A stretch of DNA of 64,000 bases from Phycisphaerae bacterium (GCA_002716385.1 PBAX01000022.1:124001-188000), one strand, 5' to 3'. Shown: positions 1 through 8,802, counted from the stretch's first letter. The notes: generated by a model not told the origin, from the letters alone. Made by a program: numbers and translations.

Positions 1-939
1 ACGATCGCCGATCTTCTGGCTCGTGCCGGGGTGGGACATCTACGAATAGTCGATCGCGATCTGGTCGAACTCACGAACCTGCAGAGACAGATCCTCTTCG
101 CCGAGACCGACATCGGAGCTCCGAAGGCCTCCGCCGCGAAGAAACGGCTTCAAGCCGTCAACTCGACCATTCGGATCGAGTCCCACTCGCAAGACATCAA
201 CCCGATGACCATCCGAAAACTCGCCGCTGATTGCGATGTGATCGTGGATGGGCTCGACAACTTCGAGACCCGCTACCTGCTCAACGACATGGCCATCTCC
301 AGCGGCACACCATACATCTACGGAGGCGCCGTCGGTTCGGAAGGTCTCTCGTTCACCGTGCTCGCCGATGGTGGGACGACCGGCACACCCTGTCTCCGCT
401 GCCTCTTTCCCGAACCACCTGAACCAGGCACGACCGCAACCTGCGACACGGCTGGTGTGCTTGGCCCGTTGATCTCCATGGTGGCGGCACATGAAGCACT
501 TCAGGCGATGAAACTGATCATCGGCAGATCCGAAGACGTCGATCGAAACCTTATGAGGATTGATGTTTGGAACAATGCCGTGCATCGAATCGATGTCGCC
601 GCACCGGATCCCGGCTGTCCATGCTGTGGCGATCGGGACTTCCAGTGGCTCAATGGACATCGGACCAGCAGCACGACCGTGCTCTGTGGCCAAGGGGCTG
701 TGCAGGTGCTCCCGGCTGTGGATACATGCGTGAAAATCGAGGATCTGTCACGCAGATTGGCCCCACATGGCCAGTTCGATGTCCATGACGGGATCATTCG
801 CGGCCAATTGCACGAGGAACGCAGTGGTTCTGGAGATCCGGTCGAACTGACCGTGTTTGATGATCTGCGTGCGTTGGTCGGAGGGGTGGATTCCGCAGAG
901 CGAGCTCGATCTATCTATGACCGCTATATCGGTAGTTGA
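1..939 (+). CDS. ThiF/MoeB/HesA-family adenylyltransferase (5' end outside window)
   Basis: E1-like enzyme that would adenylate the C-terminal glycine of a ubiquitin-like sulfur carrier (ThiS or MoaD type) in the cytoplasm. The frame is open from base 1 and reads LLARAGVGHLRIVDRD, the end of the nucleotide-binding GxGxxG region, so the true start lies upstream. Visible hallmarks are DLVELTNLQRQ, DNFETRYLLND, two zinc-binding CxxC pairs (CLRC and CPCC) and the TCDTAGVLGP crossover-loop region that holds the catalytic Cys in this family. The last ~90 residues form a separate C-terminal domain ending ARSIYDRYIG, seen in ThiF-like proteins that carry their own ubiquitin-like fold. The substrate (thiamine or molybdopterin) cannot be decided from the window because no thi or moa neighbour is visible. 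Confidence 0.88.
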   Translation, partial: TIADLLARAGVGHLRIVDRDLVELTNLQRQILFAETDIGAPKASAAKKRLQAVNSTIRIESHSQDINPMTIRKLAADCDVIVDGLDNFETRYLLNDMAISSGTPYIYGGAVGSEGLSFTVLADGGTTGTPCLRCLFPEPPEPGTTATCDTAGVLGPLISMVAAHEALQAMKLIIGRSEDVDRNLMRIDVWNNAVHRIDVAAPDPGCPCCGDRDFQWLNGHRTSSTTVLCGQGAVQVLPAVDTCVKIEDLSRRLAPHGQFDVHDGIIRGQLHEERSGSGDPVELTVFDDLRALVGGVDSAERARSIYDRYIGS

Positions 940-978
940 ACCGTGGTTCACGTCGCTGACGTCTCGTCATGGAACCAG

Positions 979-991
979 TACGATTCCGTCC
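979..991 (+). promoter_or_regulatory. Candidate -10 element (TACGAT) for leaderless nitroreductase mRNA
   Basis: TACGAT at 979-984 ends 7 bases before the ATG at 992, with no Shine-Dalgarno sequence in between. A start site 6-8 bases after a -10 box would fall on the ATG. This is one of several such arrangements in the window. Confidence 0.4.
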
Positions 992-1723
992 ATGACAAAT
1001 GCAATCGAACTCATGATGCGACATCGTTCCATTCGTCGATTCGAGGATGTCCCCGTCCCTGAGGACCACATCCGTCAGGCGGTCGAGGCCGGACAGATGG
1101 GATCGACGAGCGCGGGCATCCAGTCCTACTGCGTCATGCAGATAACCGACGAGGAATCGCTCGCGAAGCTCGTTGAGTTCACGGGCAACCAGACCAAGGT
1201 TGCCAGATGCGGCGCCTTCTTCATCATCTGTGGAGACACCAGACGACATCGACTGCTGGCCGAGCGTGAAGAGACTCCCTACGACACTCGATGCGAGGCC
1301 TTTCTCCTTTCCGTCGTCGACGCCACCATCTTCGCCCAGAACATGTCGCTTGCATTCGAATCAATGGGATACGGCATCTGCTACATCGGTGGACTGCGAA
1401 ATCAATTGAACGATGTGGCCACTCTCTTGAAGCTGCCCAAGGGCATCTATCCCCTCTTCGGTCTCTGCGTCGGCACACCTGCTCAGGATCCAACGCTCCG
1501 GCCGCGGTTGCCACTGCCTTCGGTTCTCTTCAAGGATGCCTATCCCGATGATGAGACCATGCACTCGAACATGGATGACTACGACAGAACGATGCTCGAG
1601 TACTTCGAGGCACGAGGTGCCGGCAGGCGAATCTGGTCGGAGGAGATGGCGAACAAGTTCAAATCCCCGAAAAGAATCGACCTTGGCCCCTTCTACAGGT
1701 CTCAAGGCGCCGATCTGGACTGA
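992..1723 (+). CDS. NfsA-like NAD(P)H-dependent flavin nitroreductase
   Basis: Flavin-dependent reductase of the nitroreductase fold, 243 residues, probably using FMN and NADPH to reduce quinones or nitro compounds in the cytoplasm. The N-terminus MTNAIELMMRHRSIRRF is the FMN-phosphate-binding start of the family. The run through GSTSAGIQSYCVM and the middle GYGICYIGGLRNQ match oxygen-insensitive NfsA/FRP-type members, including their C-terminal excursion after residue 190. The open frame extends upstream to 857, but the family homology begins at the ATG at 992, after the adenylyltransferase ends at 939, so I start there. No Shine-Dalgarno sequence precedes it. The physiological substrate is not evident. 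Confidence 0.85.
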   Translation: MTNAIELMMRHRSIRRFEDVPVPEDHIRQAVEAGQMGSTSAGIQSYCVMQITDEESLAKLVEFTGNQTKVARCGAFFIICGDTRRHRLLAEREETPYDTRCEAFLLSVVDATIFAQNMSLAFESMGYGICYIGGLRNQLNDVATLLKLPKGIYPLFGLCVGTPAQDPTLRPRLPLPSVLFKDAYPDDETMHSNMDDYDRTMLEYFEARGAGRRIWSEEMANKFKSPKRIDLGPFYRSQGADLD

Positions 1724-1780
1724 CATCGAACGGGTTTCAGGAGTAGGCTGTCGTCATCGACCACTGGAGAAGGAGTCAGC

Positions 1781-3121
1781 ATGTCGAACAGATCCACTCG
1801 CAGACGATTCATCAAGGCTTCCACGGCCGCGGGGCTCGGTGTCACATTGATGCCGGCTGTGTCCTGGGGGCGTGTACTTGGCTCCAATGAACGACTCAAT
1901 CTGGCCGTGATCGGAACCGGCGGAATGGGCACGTCACATGCGAGGAATCTCGTTGGCAGGCGTGACGCGGACAACGTGGATGTCATACGTGTCTGCGATG
2001 TCTATCGAAGAAGGCTCAACGACGCCAATCGCCTCATCGGCGGAGACGACTCGGCGGCCACGATGGAATACCGTGAGATTCTGGATGATCCCGATGTCGA
2101 TGCGGTCGTGATCGCCACACCCGATCACTGGCATGTGAAGATCGCCATCGAAGCCATGGAGAGCGGCAAGGATGTATACGTCGAGAAACCGCTCTCGCAC
2201 ACGGTCCCACAGGCACTCGCCTGCCGGGATGCCGTTCATCGAACCGGTCGGATATTGCAGGTCGGTCCACAGGGAACCAGCGACCCCAAATACTGGGCGG
2301 CGCGAAAGGCCATCTCCAACGGACAAATTGGCAAACCCGTCTGGAGTCAGGGCGCCTACTGCCGCAACTCCAGAGGCGGACAGTTCAACTGGCCGATTCA
2401 TCCGGATGCCGGACCAACGAATGACAGAAGTGCCGATGGCTATGTCTGGTGGGATCGATGGCTTGGCCATGAACATGGACTCTCGCCGAAGATCGAATGG
2501 AACGCCGATCACTTCTTCAGATTCCGGAAGTACTTCGCCTACAACGGCGGCCTCGCCACGGATCTGCTCTATCACAAGCTGTCCCCCCTGCTGCTGGCGA
2601 TCAGCGGACATCAAGGCGAGTACCCGACCCGGGTCGTCGCCAGTGGCGGGAAGTATCTGGAGAAGGATGAACGCGATATCCCCGACACCTTCATGATGAT
2701 GGCGGACTATCCATCGGAGCACACGGTTGTTCTCAACAGCGTCATGACCAATGACGACACCTGGCCGACCGTCATTCGTGGACAGTACGCGACCATGAAC
2801 TTCGATTCCGGCCTGACCCTGAAGGAACAGGCCGTCTGGTCCGAGGAATTCAGGAAAGCCAACCCTCAAGCGGCTGCAGTACCGAATGATCCCGCCGAAG
2901 AGGCATTGAAGCCCGGACAGGCGATGGTGAACATTGATACCGAAGCCCGTCGGGATCACATGGGCAACTTCCTGGATGCCGTTCGCAACGGTGACCGACT
3001 GGCGTGCGATGTCGATCTGGGCTGCAGCGTGATGGTCGCGATCAAGATGGGCGTTGAAGCCTACAGACAGAACTGTGTCATGAACTGGAATCCAGAAACC
3101 CAGGAGATGTACCGATCATGA
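1781..3121 (+). CDS. Tat-exported Gfo/Idh/MocA-family oxidoreductase
   Basis: Secreted NAD(P)-dependent sugar-type dehydrogenase or glycosidase-like oxidoreductase of 446 residues. The N-terminus STRRRFIKASTAAGLG is a twin-arginine signal, so the folded enzyme with its cofactor is expected in the periplasm. The Rossmann start LAVIGTGGMG is at about 41-50, TPDHWH at 113-118 and the family EKP motif at 135-137, whose Lys is the usual catalytic residue. The C-terminal half is the Gfo/Idh/MocA substrate domain. Expansions of this secreted group are typical of Planctomycetes. AGGAG at 1771-1775 sits 5 bases before the ATG. Its TGA overlaps the ATG of the next gene (ATGA), so the two are translationally coupled. 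The substrate is unknown. Confidence 0.9.
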   Translation: MSNRSTRRRFIKASTAAGLGVTLMPAVSWGRVLGSNERLNLAVIGTGGMGTSHARNLVGRRDADNVDVIRVCDVYRRRLNDANRLIGGDDSAATMEYREILDDPDVDAVVIATPDHWHVKIAIEAMESGKDVYVEKPLSHTVPQALACRDAVHRTGRILQVGPQGTSDPKYWAARKAISNGQIGKPVWSQGAYCRNSRGGQFNWPIHPDAGPTNDRSADGYVWWDRWLGHEHGLSPKIEWNADHFFRFRKYFAYNGGLATDLLYHKLSPLLLAISGHQGEYPTRVVASGGKYLEKDERDIPDTFMMMADYPSEHTVVLNSVMTNDDTWPTVIRGQYATMNFDSGLTLKEQAVWSEEFRKANPQAAAVPNDPAEEALKPGQAMVNIDTEARRDHMGNFLDAVRNGDRLACDVDLGCSVMVAIKMGVEAYRQNCVMNWNPETQEMYRS

Positions 3122-3678
3122 GTGAAGATGCCTTCAGAAATGAAACCGTGATTGAAGAGGCCCAGTTCCGGAAGAAGGACATCACCACGTATCAGATCGT
3201 GTCATTCTCTATTGGAATGGCCTGCAGCGTTGTCGGTATCGTCATCATCCCGATCGCGATTCCGCTCGTCATGCTCATTGCACCGAAGATCATCGACACA
3301 TGGGAATGCACACTGACCAATCGAGCCGTCCATGTGAAGAAGGGCCTGTTCATCAAGGTCAAGAAGACGATACCGCTTGAGAAGATCACTGATGTCGGAT
3401 CCGTCCAGGGGCCGATCATGCGGAAATTCGGCTTGTATTCACTGACGTTCGAAACGGCGGGGCAATCGGGCGGCGCTTCCGGGGGGGGTGCGCTGGTCAA
3501 GCTGCTGGGCATCAAGAACTCGGAGGAGTTCCGTGATCTCGTTCTCGACACCCGTGATGCCGCCAATCCGACGACCAAGACAAGTCGAGCCACCGCACCG
3601 CCATCCGACGAATCCGTCATGGTCGAGATTCGTGACAGCTTGCTGAGGATCGAACAGCAGCTCAAGGAAAATGGCTGA
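3118..3678 (+). CDS. PH-domain membrane protein (YdbS/bPH2-like)
   Basis: Small membrane protein of 186 residues. Two adjoining hydrophobic stretches at about 25-60 (IVSFSIGMACSVVGIVIIPI and IPLVMLIAPKI) form a helical hairpin. After it comes a bacterial PH-like domain: WECTLTNRAVHVKKGLF, then IPLEKITDVGSVQGPIMRKFGL, the core pattern of the bPH2/YdbS family. The tail carries a short amphipathic helix (SVMVEIRDSLLRIEQQLKE) that could oligomerise. It overlaps the oxidoreductase by 4 bases (ATGA), which suggests co-expression, but no specific role follows from that. Function in this family is poorly defined. Confidence 0.7.
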   Translation: MSEDAFRNETVIEEAQFRKKDITTYQIVSFSIGMACSVVGIVIIPIAIPLVMLIAPKIIDTWECTLTNRAVHVKKGLFIKVKKTIPLEKITDVGSVQGPIMRKFGLYSLTFETAGQSGGASGGGALVKLLGIKNSEEFRDLVLDTRDAANPTTKTSRATAPPSDESVMVEIRDSLLRIEQQLKENG

Positions 3679-3711
3679 TCGGATCAAGTTGAACTCGTCT
3701 CCTCTGATGTC

Positions 3712-3972
3712 TCAGAGAACGATCTTGACGGCTTCATGTGATCTGAGCTGCTCATACAAGCTGGTGCGTTCATTCTCGTCCTGAACCACCAGCGACACGA
3801 CTCTGGTGATCCATTTGCCACCCCCACTCTGCCTGCCTTCCTGGCACGTGTAGGCTCGAGCCCCCATCACCTCCTTGATGGCCTGCTCCAGAGGGGCTGG
3901 CTCGGAGCCGATTACCCGATATTCCCATTCACACGGGTAGTCCAAATTGAGCGTCTGCTCTTCCACGTCCAT
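3712..3972 (-). CDS. DUF493 (YbeD-like) small protein
   Basis: Cytoplasmic 86-residue protein. It begins with YPCEWEYRVIG, continues with EGRQSGGGKWITRVVSLVVQ and ends YEQLRSHEAVKIVL. This is the YP.xfxfKVIG, R.S..GKY.s and IY..L..h..V..vL layout of the DUF493/YbeD family, a ferredoxin-like (ACT-like) fold that may bind a small regulatory ligand. AAAGGAG lies just before the ATG. It converges on the PH-domain gene, with only 33 bases between the stops and no obvious terminator. Confidence 0.72.
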   Translation of the reverse strand: MDVEEQTLNLDYPCEWEYRVIGSEPAPLEQAIKEVMGARAYTCQEGRQSGGGKWITRVVSLVVQDENERTSLYEQLRSHEAVKIVL

Positions 3973-4035
3973 TTACTCCTTTTATGGATCGAATTGTGCT
4001 TCTGGAACTCTATCAGGCCCTCCAGAGCCCTTTTT

Positions 4036-4086
4036 AACCCCCTCTTGAGGGATCTGGACGGTTTTTGACGATCCCCAACCCCCTCT
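4036..4086 (+). repeat. Pair of direct repeats AACCCCCTCT upstream of the metalloprotease
   Basis: AACCCCCTCT occurs at 4036-4045 and again at 4077-4086, 41 bases apart start to start, about four helical turns. The second copy lies just upstream of a possible -10 (TACTAT, 4093-4098). The spacing would put two bound regulators on one face of the helix. A binding role is inferred. Confidence 0.3.
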
Positions 4087-4092
4087 GCACAG

Positions 4093-4122
4093 TACTATTG
4101 GCATCAGCCTGCATCTTGCAGG
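4093..4122 (+). promoter_or_regulatory. Possible promoter -10 and leader hairpin of the metalloprotease gene
   Basis: TACTAT at 4093-4098 is a plausible -10. TTGACG at 4065-4070 would be a good -35, but the 22-base spacer is longer than usual. A 6-bp hairpin (CCTGCA, loop TCT, TGCAGG) lies at 4108-4122, inside the predicted leader, before AAGGAG at 4146-4151. Confidence 0.3.
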
Positions 4123-4159
4123 AATCGCCTCATTATCGACCACTGAAGGAGTTTGAATC

Positions 4160-7100
4160 ATGTCGATGCGTCGCCCCCTCATCGCTGCCGGGTGCGCAGC
4201 TGCCCTGAGTGCCATCGTCTCCCAGGCCTACGCCCTGCAGGAGCCCACCCAGGCAATGCCTGCTGAAACCGTCATGGCGGGTTCCGGGAGCAGTAAGTCT
4301 GACTTTCCAGACTTCAAATCCGTAACCAAGGATTACACGGAAGTCATCTCGACCGCGGATGGCCAGGCCGGCATGTACAACCTCTTCGTCAACGAGAAGA
4401 CGGGAAAGGTGCTCGCCGAGCTGCCGCGTAATTTTGAACGACAGAAGATCTTCCTTGCCTACACGATCGCTGGAGGCATCGATGAGTCAGGCGTCCAGTT
4501 CGGCGACATGTACGCCTACTGGAAGAGATTCGGCAAGCGACTTGCGTTGATCCAACCCAACTTCAGTGTTCGATCAACAGGCGATACGCAGTCCAAGGCC
4601 GGCCACAAGCGTGTTCATACTGATCGCGTCATCCTTGATGTACCGATTCTGTCCATGGGTCCCAAGGGCGGACCAGTCATCGATCTGTCGAGCCTCATGG
4701 TGAATCAGTCGACCAAGTTCTTCGGTGGTGCCACAAGTGGCGCCAATACGAAGCTTGCGAAGATCGCCAAGGCAAAGACCTTCCCTAGCAACGTCGAACT
4801 CGCGTTCGAAATGCCTCTTCGTGGCGGGAAGTTCGGAACGATCTACTACTCCATCGCTGAGATTCCGGAAAACACCGGCTACAAGCCGCGTGCAGCGGAT
4901 GAACGCCTCGGATACTTCGTCACGTCGCATCGCGATATCGGCGACGCTTCCGATGAAACCCCCTGGAAGCGATACATCAACCGATGGCATCTTGAGAAGG
5001 CCGACTCTTCGCTGAAGCTCAGCCCTCCAAAGAAGCCGATCGTGTTCTACATCGAACATACGACTCCGGTTCGCTACCGCCGCTGGGTGCGTGACGGCGT
5101 TCTGGAGTGGAACAAGGCCTTCGAGAAGGTCGGCATCATCAATGCCATCGAGGTCTATCAGCAGGATGCCGGCACCGGTGCACACATGGAGAAGGATCCT
5201 GAGGATGCCCGGTACAACTTCATCCTCTGGACGAACTCGGACATGGGCTTCGCAATCGGCCCCAGCCGAGTACATCCGAAGACCGGTCAGATTCTTGATG
5301 CCGATATCGTCATGGACGAAGGCTTCATCACCGGATGGTCCAAGACATGGGAAGATCTGGTTCCACAGATCGCCATGGAGAACTTCGGTCCCGAGACCTA
5401 TGCATGGCTCGAGACACGTCCGGAATACGATCCACGCGTGACACTCGTTCCTGCGCCGCAGCAGGAGGCTGTTCGTCAGCAGCTGGCACGAGAAGCCGTT
5501 CTTCGTGCAAATGGAAAACTGCCAGGCCATCATCAGATGATGACCGCCAGTGATCCGACTCTGATGGGCGATGACAAGTTCGACGGACTCTCCGGCCGCG
5601 TCAGTCAGGTCAATGGTGCTTGCCAGCATGCCTCGTGCAAGGCCTTTGATGTCGCTCTGTTCCGTCTCAACTACGAAATGCTCATGAGTCTTAAAGCACC
5701 TTCCAGCAAGGAAGAGGGCGACAAGACCAAGGCCGATCCGATCTCCGGAACCTGGAATGGCGAAGCCTCCTTCAGTGGCCCCGGTGGCGATACCCATGAG
5801 ATGCCCTTCACCATGGAGCTGGAACTGCACTCCGACAACAGCGTCACAGGAACCATGTCCATGGGACCGATGGGCGATCAGGAGATCCGCGGCGAGTGGG
5901 ATGTCGATTCAGCGACACTCACAATCCTTCCAAGCGACACCGAGGAAAGCGAGGACCCAATGGTCCTCACACTCGAGGAAAACCGTCTGAACGGCGCCAT
6001 CAGTGAAGACGCCTTCAGCATGTCGATCTGGGCGGAGCGTGAAATGCCTGCTGCCAGCAGTTCGTCGAGTTCCGATGAAGGCGACGACAACGAGGCCGAT
6101 GACCATTCGCACGATCATGATCATGATCATGTCATGAACGATGATCATGATCACGCAGATGAGGAAGAGTCGGATGCCAAGGTGGTCAGCGCTGCCAAGA
6201 CCGGCAAGGCCAGCCGCAAGGGCGATATCCAGCTGATCGATGGTGTGCCAGAAAGCTTCATCGGTCCGCAGCTCAAGGATGTCATCATGCACGAGGTCGG
6301 ACATACGCTTGGCCTCAGGCACAACTTCAAGGGTTCACGCGTCTACGATCTGGATGAGATGAATGCCGAGGAGATGAAGGGCAAGGCCATCGGCGGATCC
6401 GTCATGGACTATCTGCCTGTCAACATCAACTACGGCGAGAATGCCAACCAGGGTGACTACACCATGGTCACGATCGGCCCCTATGACTACTGGGTCATCG
6501 AGTACGGCTATGGAAAGAATCCAAAGGAAGTCCTGAAGCGTGTTGCTGAACCGCAACTCGCCTATGCGACCGACGAGGACACATGGGGACCAGACCCGAC
6601 CGCCCGTCGGTTCGACAATGCCAAGAATCCGCTCGACTATGCGGACTCTCAGGTTGCGCTCGTGAAGGATCTTCGTGGCAAGATCATCGATGAGATGGTC
6701 GAGGATGGCGAAAGCTGGTCTGAGTCACGCAAGGCCTACGACCTTCTGCTTGGCAAGCACGCCTCGGCAGTCGGAATCGCTTCGAACTGGATTGGCGGCA
6801 GCTATCTCAATCGCCACAAGAAGGGCGATCCGGATGCGGTACGGCCAATCGAGAACATTCCAGCGGAGCAGCAACGACGAGCCCTCCGATTCGTGCTCGA
6901 CAACACCATGTACGACGAGTGCTACGGACTGACTCCGGAACTGCTGCATCGCATGACTGTTGACAAATGGTACGACCAGGGCGGCATGCGATTCATCTAT
7001 CAGGATGAGACGTATCCCGTCCACTCGAAGATCTCCGGTGTACAGTCGATGGCGCTTTCACAGATCATCAATCCAACCACGCTCCAGCGGATCTACGACA

Positions 7101-7549
7101 ACGAATTCCGCGCCATGGGCGAAGAGGATGTTCTGACGTTGCCTGAGACGATGGAGTCCGTTCGAGCAGTCGTCTGGACCGAGCTGGAATCGGATCCCGA
7201 CAATGGTGTGAACAACCGCAATCCATATGTCTCGAGCCTTCGTCGCAATCTCCAGCGTGCACATATTGATCGGCTGATCGACATGAGCATGCCTGGCAAT
7301 GGAATGGGATCGGCTGCCGCACCTGTCTCGAACCTGAGCAGAATGCAGTTGCGAGAGATCCTCTCCGACATCGAAGGTGTCAAGACCAGACGACTGGATG
7401 CCTATTCGAAGGCACACCTTGCGGAGGCGAAGTCCAAGATCGAACGTGCACTGGATGCCCAGTACATGTACAACACCAACGATTTGGGAAGCATCTCGAT
7501 CGACCTTGGCGGAATGTTCATGCAGGAACAGGCCGACCAGGAAGACTAG
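4160..7549 (+). CDS. Secreted zinc metalloprotease (DUF4953/DUF5117 type) with inserted domain
   Basis: Large secreted metallopeptidase of 1129 residues with a Sec signal peptide (MSMRRPLIAAGCAAALSAIVSQAYA). The zinc site is HEVGHTLGLRHNF: His711, Glu712, His715 and His721 give the HExxHxxGxxH metzincin pattern. The sequence around it and the flanking N-terminal domain fit the DUF5117/DUF4953 zinc-dependent metalloproteases of Planctomycetes and Bacteroidetes. Residues ~520-690, immediately before the active site, do not belong to the family core. They hold a beta-rich stretch (SGTWNGEASFSG to about 630), a Ser/Asp/Glu-rich linker and a run of alternating Asp and His at ~646-668. AAGGAG at 4146-4151 lies 8 bases before the ATG. 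A strong terminator follows at 7579, so the gene is probably monocistronic. Natural substrates are unknown. Confidence 0.88.
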   Translation: MSMRRPLIAAGCAAALSAIVSQAYALQEPTQAMPAETVMAGSGSSKSDFPDFKSVTKDYTEVISTADGQAGMYNLFVNEKTGKVLAELPRNFERQKIFLAYTIAGGIDESGVQFGDMYAYWKRFGKRLALIQPNFSVRSTGDTQSKAGHKRVHTDRVILDVPILSMGPKGGPVIDLSSLMVNQSTKFFGGATSGANTKLAKIAKAKTFPSNVELAFEMPLRGGKFGTIYYSIAEIPENTGYKPRAADERLGYFVTSHRDIGDASDETPWKRYINRWHLEKADSSLKLSPPKKPIVFYIEHTTPVRYRRWVRDGVLEWNKAFEKVGIINAIEVYQQDAGTGAHMEKDPEDARYNFILWTNSDMGFAIGPSRVHPKTGQILDADIVMDEGFITGWSKTWEDLVPQIAMENFGPETYAWLETRPEYDPRVTLVPAPQQEAVRQQLAREAVLRANGKLPGHHQMMTASDPTLMGDDKFDGLSGRVSQVNGACQHASCKAFDVALFRLNYEMLMSLKAPSSKEEGDKTKADPISGTWNGEASFSGPGGDTHEMPFTMELELHSDNSVTGTMSMGPMGDQEIRGEWDVDSATLTILPSDTEESEDPMVLTLEENRLNGAISEDAFSMSIWAEREMPAASSSSSSDEGDDNEADDHSHDHDHDHVMNDDHDHADEEESDAKVVSAAKTGKASRKGDIQLIDGVPESFIGPQLKDVIMHEVGHTLGLRHNFKGSRVYDLDEMNAEEMKGKAIGGSVMDYLPVNINYGENANQGDYTMVTIGPYDYWVIEYGYGKNPKEVLKRVAEPQLAYATDEDTWGPDPTARRFDNAKNPLDYADSQVALVKDLRGKIIDEMVEDGESWSESRKAYDLLLGKHASAVGIASNWIGGSYLNRHKKGDPDAVRPIENIPAEQQRRALRFVLDNTMYDECYGLTPELLHRMTVDKWYDQGGMRFIYQDETYPVHSKISGVQSMALSQIINPTTLQRIYDNEFRAMGEEDVLTLPETMESVRAVVWTELESDPDNGVNNRNPYVSSLRRNLQRAHIDRLIDMSMPGNGMGSAAAPVSNLSRMQLREILSDIEGVKTRRLDAYSKAHLAEAKSKIERALDAQYMYNTNDLGSISIDLGGMFMQEQADQED

Positions 7550-7578
7550 ATCTTCTTCCACAACTTGTTCAAACTCCA

Positions 7579-7608
7579 GCCACCCCGGAAATCCGGGGTG
7601 GCTTTTTT
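7579..7608 (+). terminator. Intrinsic terminator after the metalloprotease gene
   Basis: A perfect 10-bp stem (GCCACCCCGG, loop AAAT, CCGGGGTGGC) at 7579-7602 is followed by six T at 7603-7608. Confidence 0.93.
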
Positions 7609-7635
7609 CGTGACACCGTCAATCCGCCATTTAGA

Positions 7636-7647
7636 TACACTCGCCTC
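7636..7647 (+). promoter_or_regulatory. Candidate -10 element (TACACT) for leaderless M24 peptidase mRNA
   Basis: TACACT at 7636-7641 ends 6 bases before the ATG at 7648. There is no Shine-Dalgarno sequence, and the preceding terminator means the gene needs its own promoter here. Confidence 0.5.
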
Positions 7648-8802
7648 ATGAAATCCAAGACAATAGTGATGGCGGGCATACCAGCCGTGAACAAGAGCCT
7701 CTTCCAGGCGATCGCCTTCAACGTCGGTGATCCGGCCGCATTGATTCGTTTTCTGAAGGCCGAAGGAGAGGAGAGACTCCTCATACTTCGGGACATCGAG
7801 ATGGCCAGAGCCAAAGCCAGCGCGGCTGCCGATACCGTCCATTGCCCGGCGGATTTCACCCCCTCATCCGGCCTGTCCGGCGATCGTGAAACCGCCACGG
7901 CTCAGGCCGTCGCCGAATGTCTGGCACGCAAAGGCGTCCAGAGCGTGGTCTCTGATCGCACACTCCCATTGAGCTTCGCCGATGAGATCCTCAAGAGGAA
8001 CATCGAGATCGAATACGACCCCGAACTCGGCGTACTCGATCGCAGGCAGAAGGGTCCGAAGGAAATCGAAGCGTTGCGAGAAGCGCAGGCCGACACCGAA
8101 ACAGCGATCCGGATGGCCTGTGAAACCATTGCCCGGGCAACACCGGATGCAGCCGGCGTCCTGCACGACAAGGAAGGCATGCTGACATCCGAGCGTGTCC
8201 GGGAGATGATCGACCTCCATCTTCTCAGGATGGGATACGAGACCACTCCCAGCATCGTTGCTGGTGGAACCTGTGGAGGAGACTGCCATGAGCGAGGCAA
8301 AGGGCCCCTGAGGACAGGAGAGCCGGTGATCATCGACATCTTCCCCAGGAACAAGAACTCGCTCTACGTGGGCGACTGCACGAGATGTGTCGTGAACGGT
8401 GACATCCCCCCGGTCATCGATGCCATGCACAAGGCGATCGTGGAAGCCAAGGCGGCGGCCACCGCACGAACGAGTGCCGGCGTCACGGGGGAACAGGTTC
8501 ACGAAGCGACGCTCGAGAAGATCCATGCCCATGGATTCGCCTCGGGCCTACCCGGATCTGATGATCCAGATGATCGCATCGCGATGACGCATGGAACCGG
8601 GCACGGAGTCGGACTTGACGTCCATGAACCTCCTCTGCTTGATTTCGGTGGCCCGGTTCTGCTCAAAGGCGATGCCCTGACGATCGAGCCGGGACTGTAC
8701 GCCCCGGCCATCGGAGGCCTTCGAATCGAGGACATGGTCATCGTGACCGATGACGGTGTGGAATCGCTCAATTCGCTTCCGGAAGGCCTGACCTGGAGTT
8801 GA
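7648..8802 (+). CDS. M24-family metallopeptidase (Xaa-Pro peptidase-like)
   Basis: Cytoplasmic dinuclear-metal peptidase of 384 residues that would cleave Xaa-Pro or related N-terminal bonds. An N-terminal creatinase-like domain (~1-145) precedes the pita-bread catalytic domain. The five metal ligands can be placed at Asp230 (VIIDIFP), Asp243 (GDCTR), His319 (GTGHGVG), Glu347 (TIEPGLY) and Glu361 (RIEDM), so the site is complete. There is no signal peptide. It follows a terminator and has a -10-like TACACT six bases before its ATG, consistent with a separate, possibly leaderless, transcript. It converges with the M48 gene, with only 3 bases between stop codons. Confidence 0.88.
   Translation: MKSKTIVMAGIPAVNKSLFQAIAFNVGDPAALIRFLKAEGEERLLILRDIEMARAKASAAADTVHCPADFTPSSGLSGDRETATAQAVAECLARKGVQSVVSDRTLPLSFADEILKRNIEIEYDPELGVLDRRQKGPKEIEALREAQADTETAIRMACETIARATPDAAGVLHDKEGMLTSERVREMIDLHLLRMGYETTPSIVAGGTCGGDCHERGKGPLRTGEPVIIDIFPRNKNSLYVGDCTRCVVNGDIPPVIDAMHKAIVEAKAAATARTSAGVTGEQVHEATLEKIHAHGFASGLPGSDDPDDRIAMTHGTGHGVGLDVHEPPLLDFGGPVLLKGDALTIEPGLYAPAIGGLRIEDMVIVTDDGVESLNSLPEGLTWS

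Noticed and set aside
857-991. Longer nitroreductase N-terminus overlapping the adenylyltransferase gene
   Set aside because: The 45 extra residues show no family similarity, and FMN-binding homology starts at the ATG at 992.
1934-2959. 341-codon minus-strand frame opposite the Gfo/Idh/MocA gene
   Set aside because: It is an antisense shadow of a clear dehydrogenase.
4574-5830. 418-codon open frame on the minus strand opposite the metalloprotease gene
   Set aside because: It mirrors the codon positions of the real gene and its translation has no recognisable domain, no ribosome site and a composition typical of antisense frames.
6098-6160. GATCAT/CATGAT repeats as a possible microsatellite or CRISPR-like array
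   Set aside because: They encode the in-frame His/Asp run of the metalloprotease. There are no spacers and no regular repeat unit.
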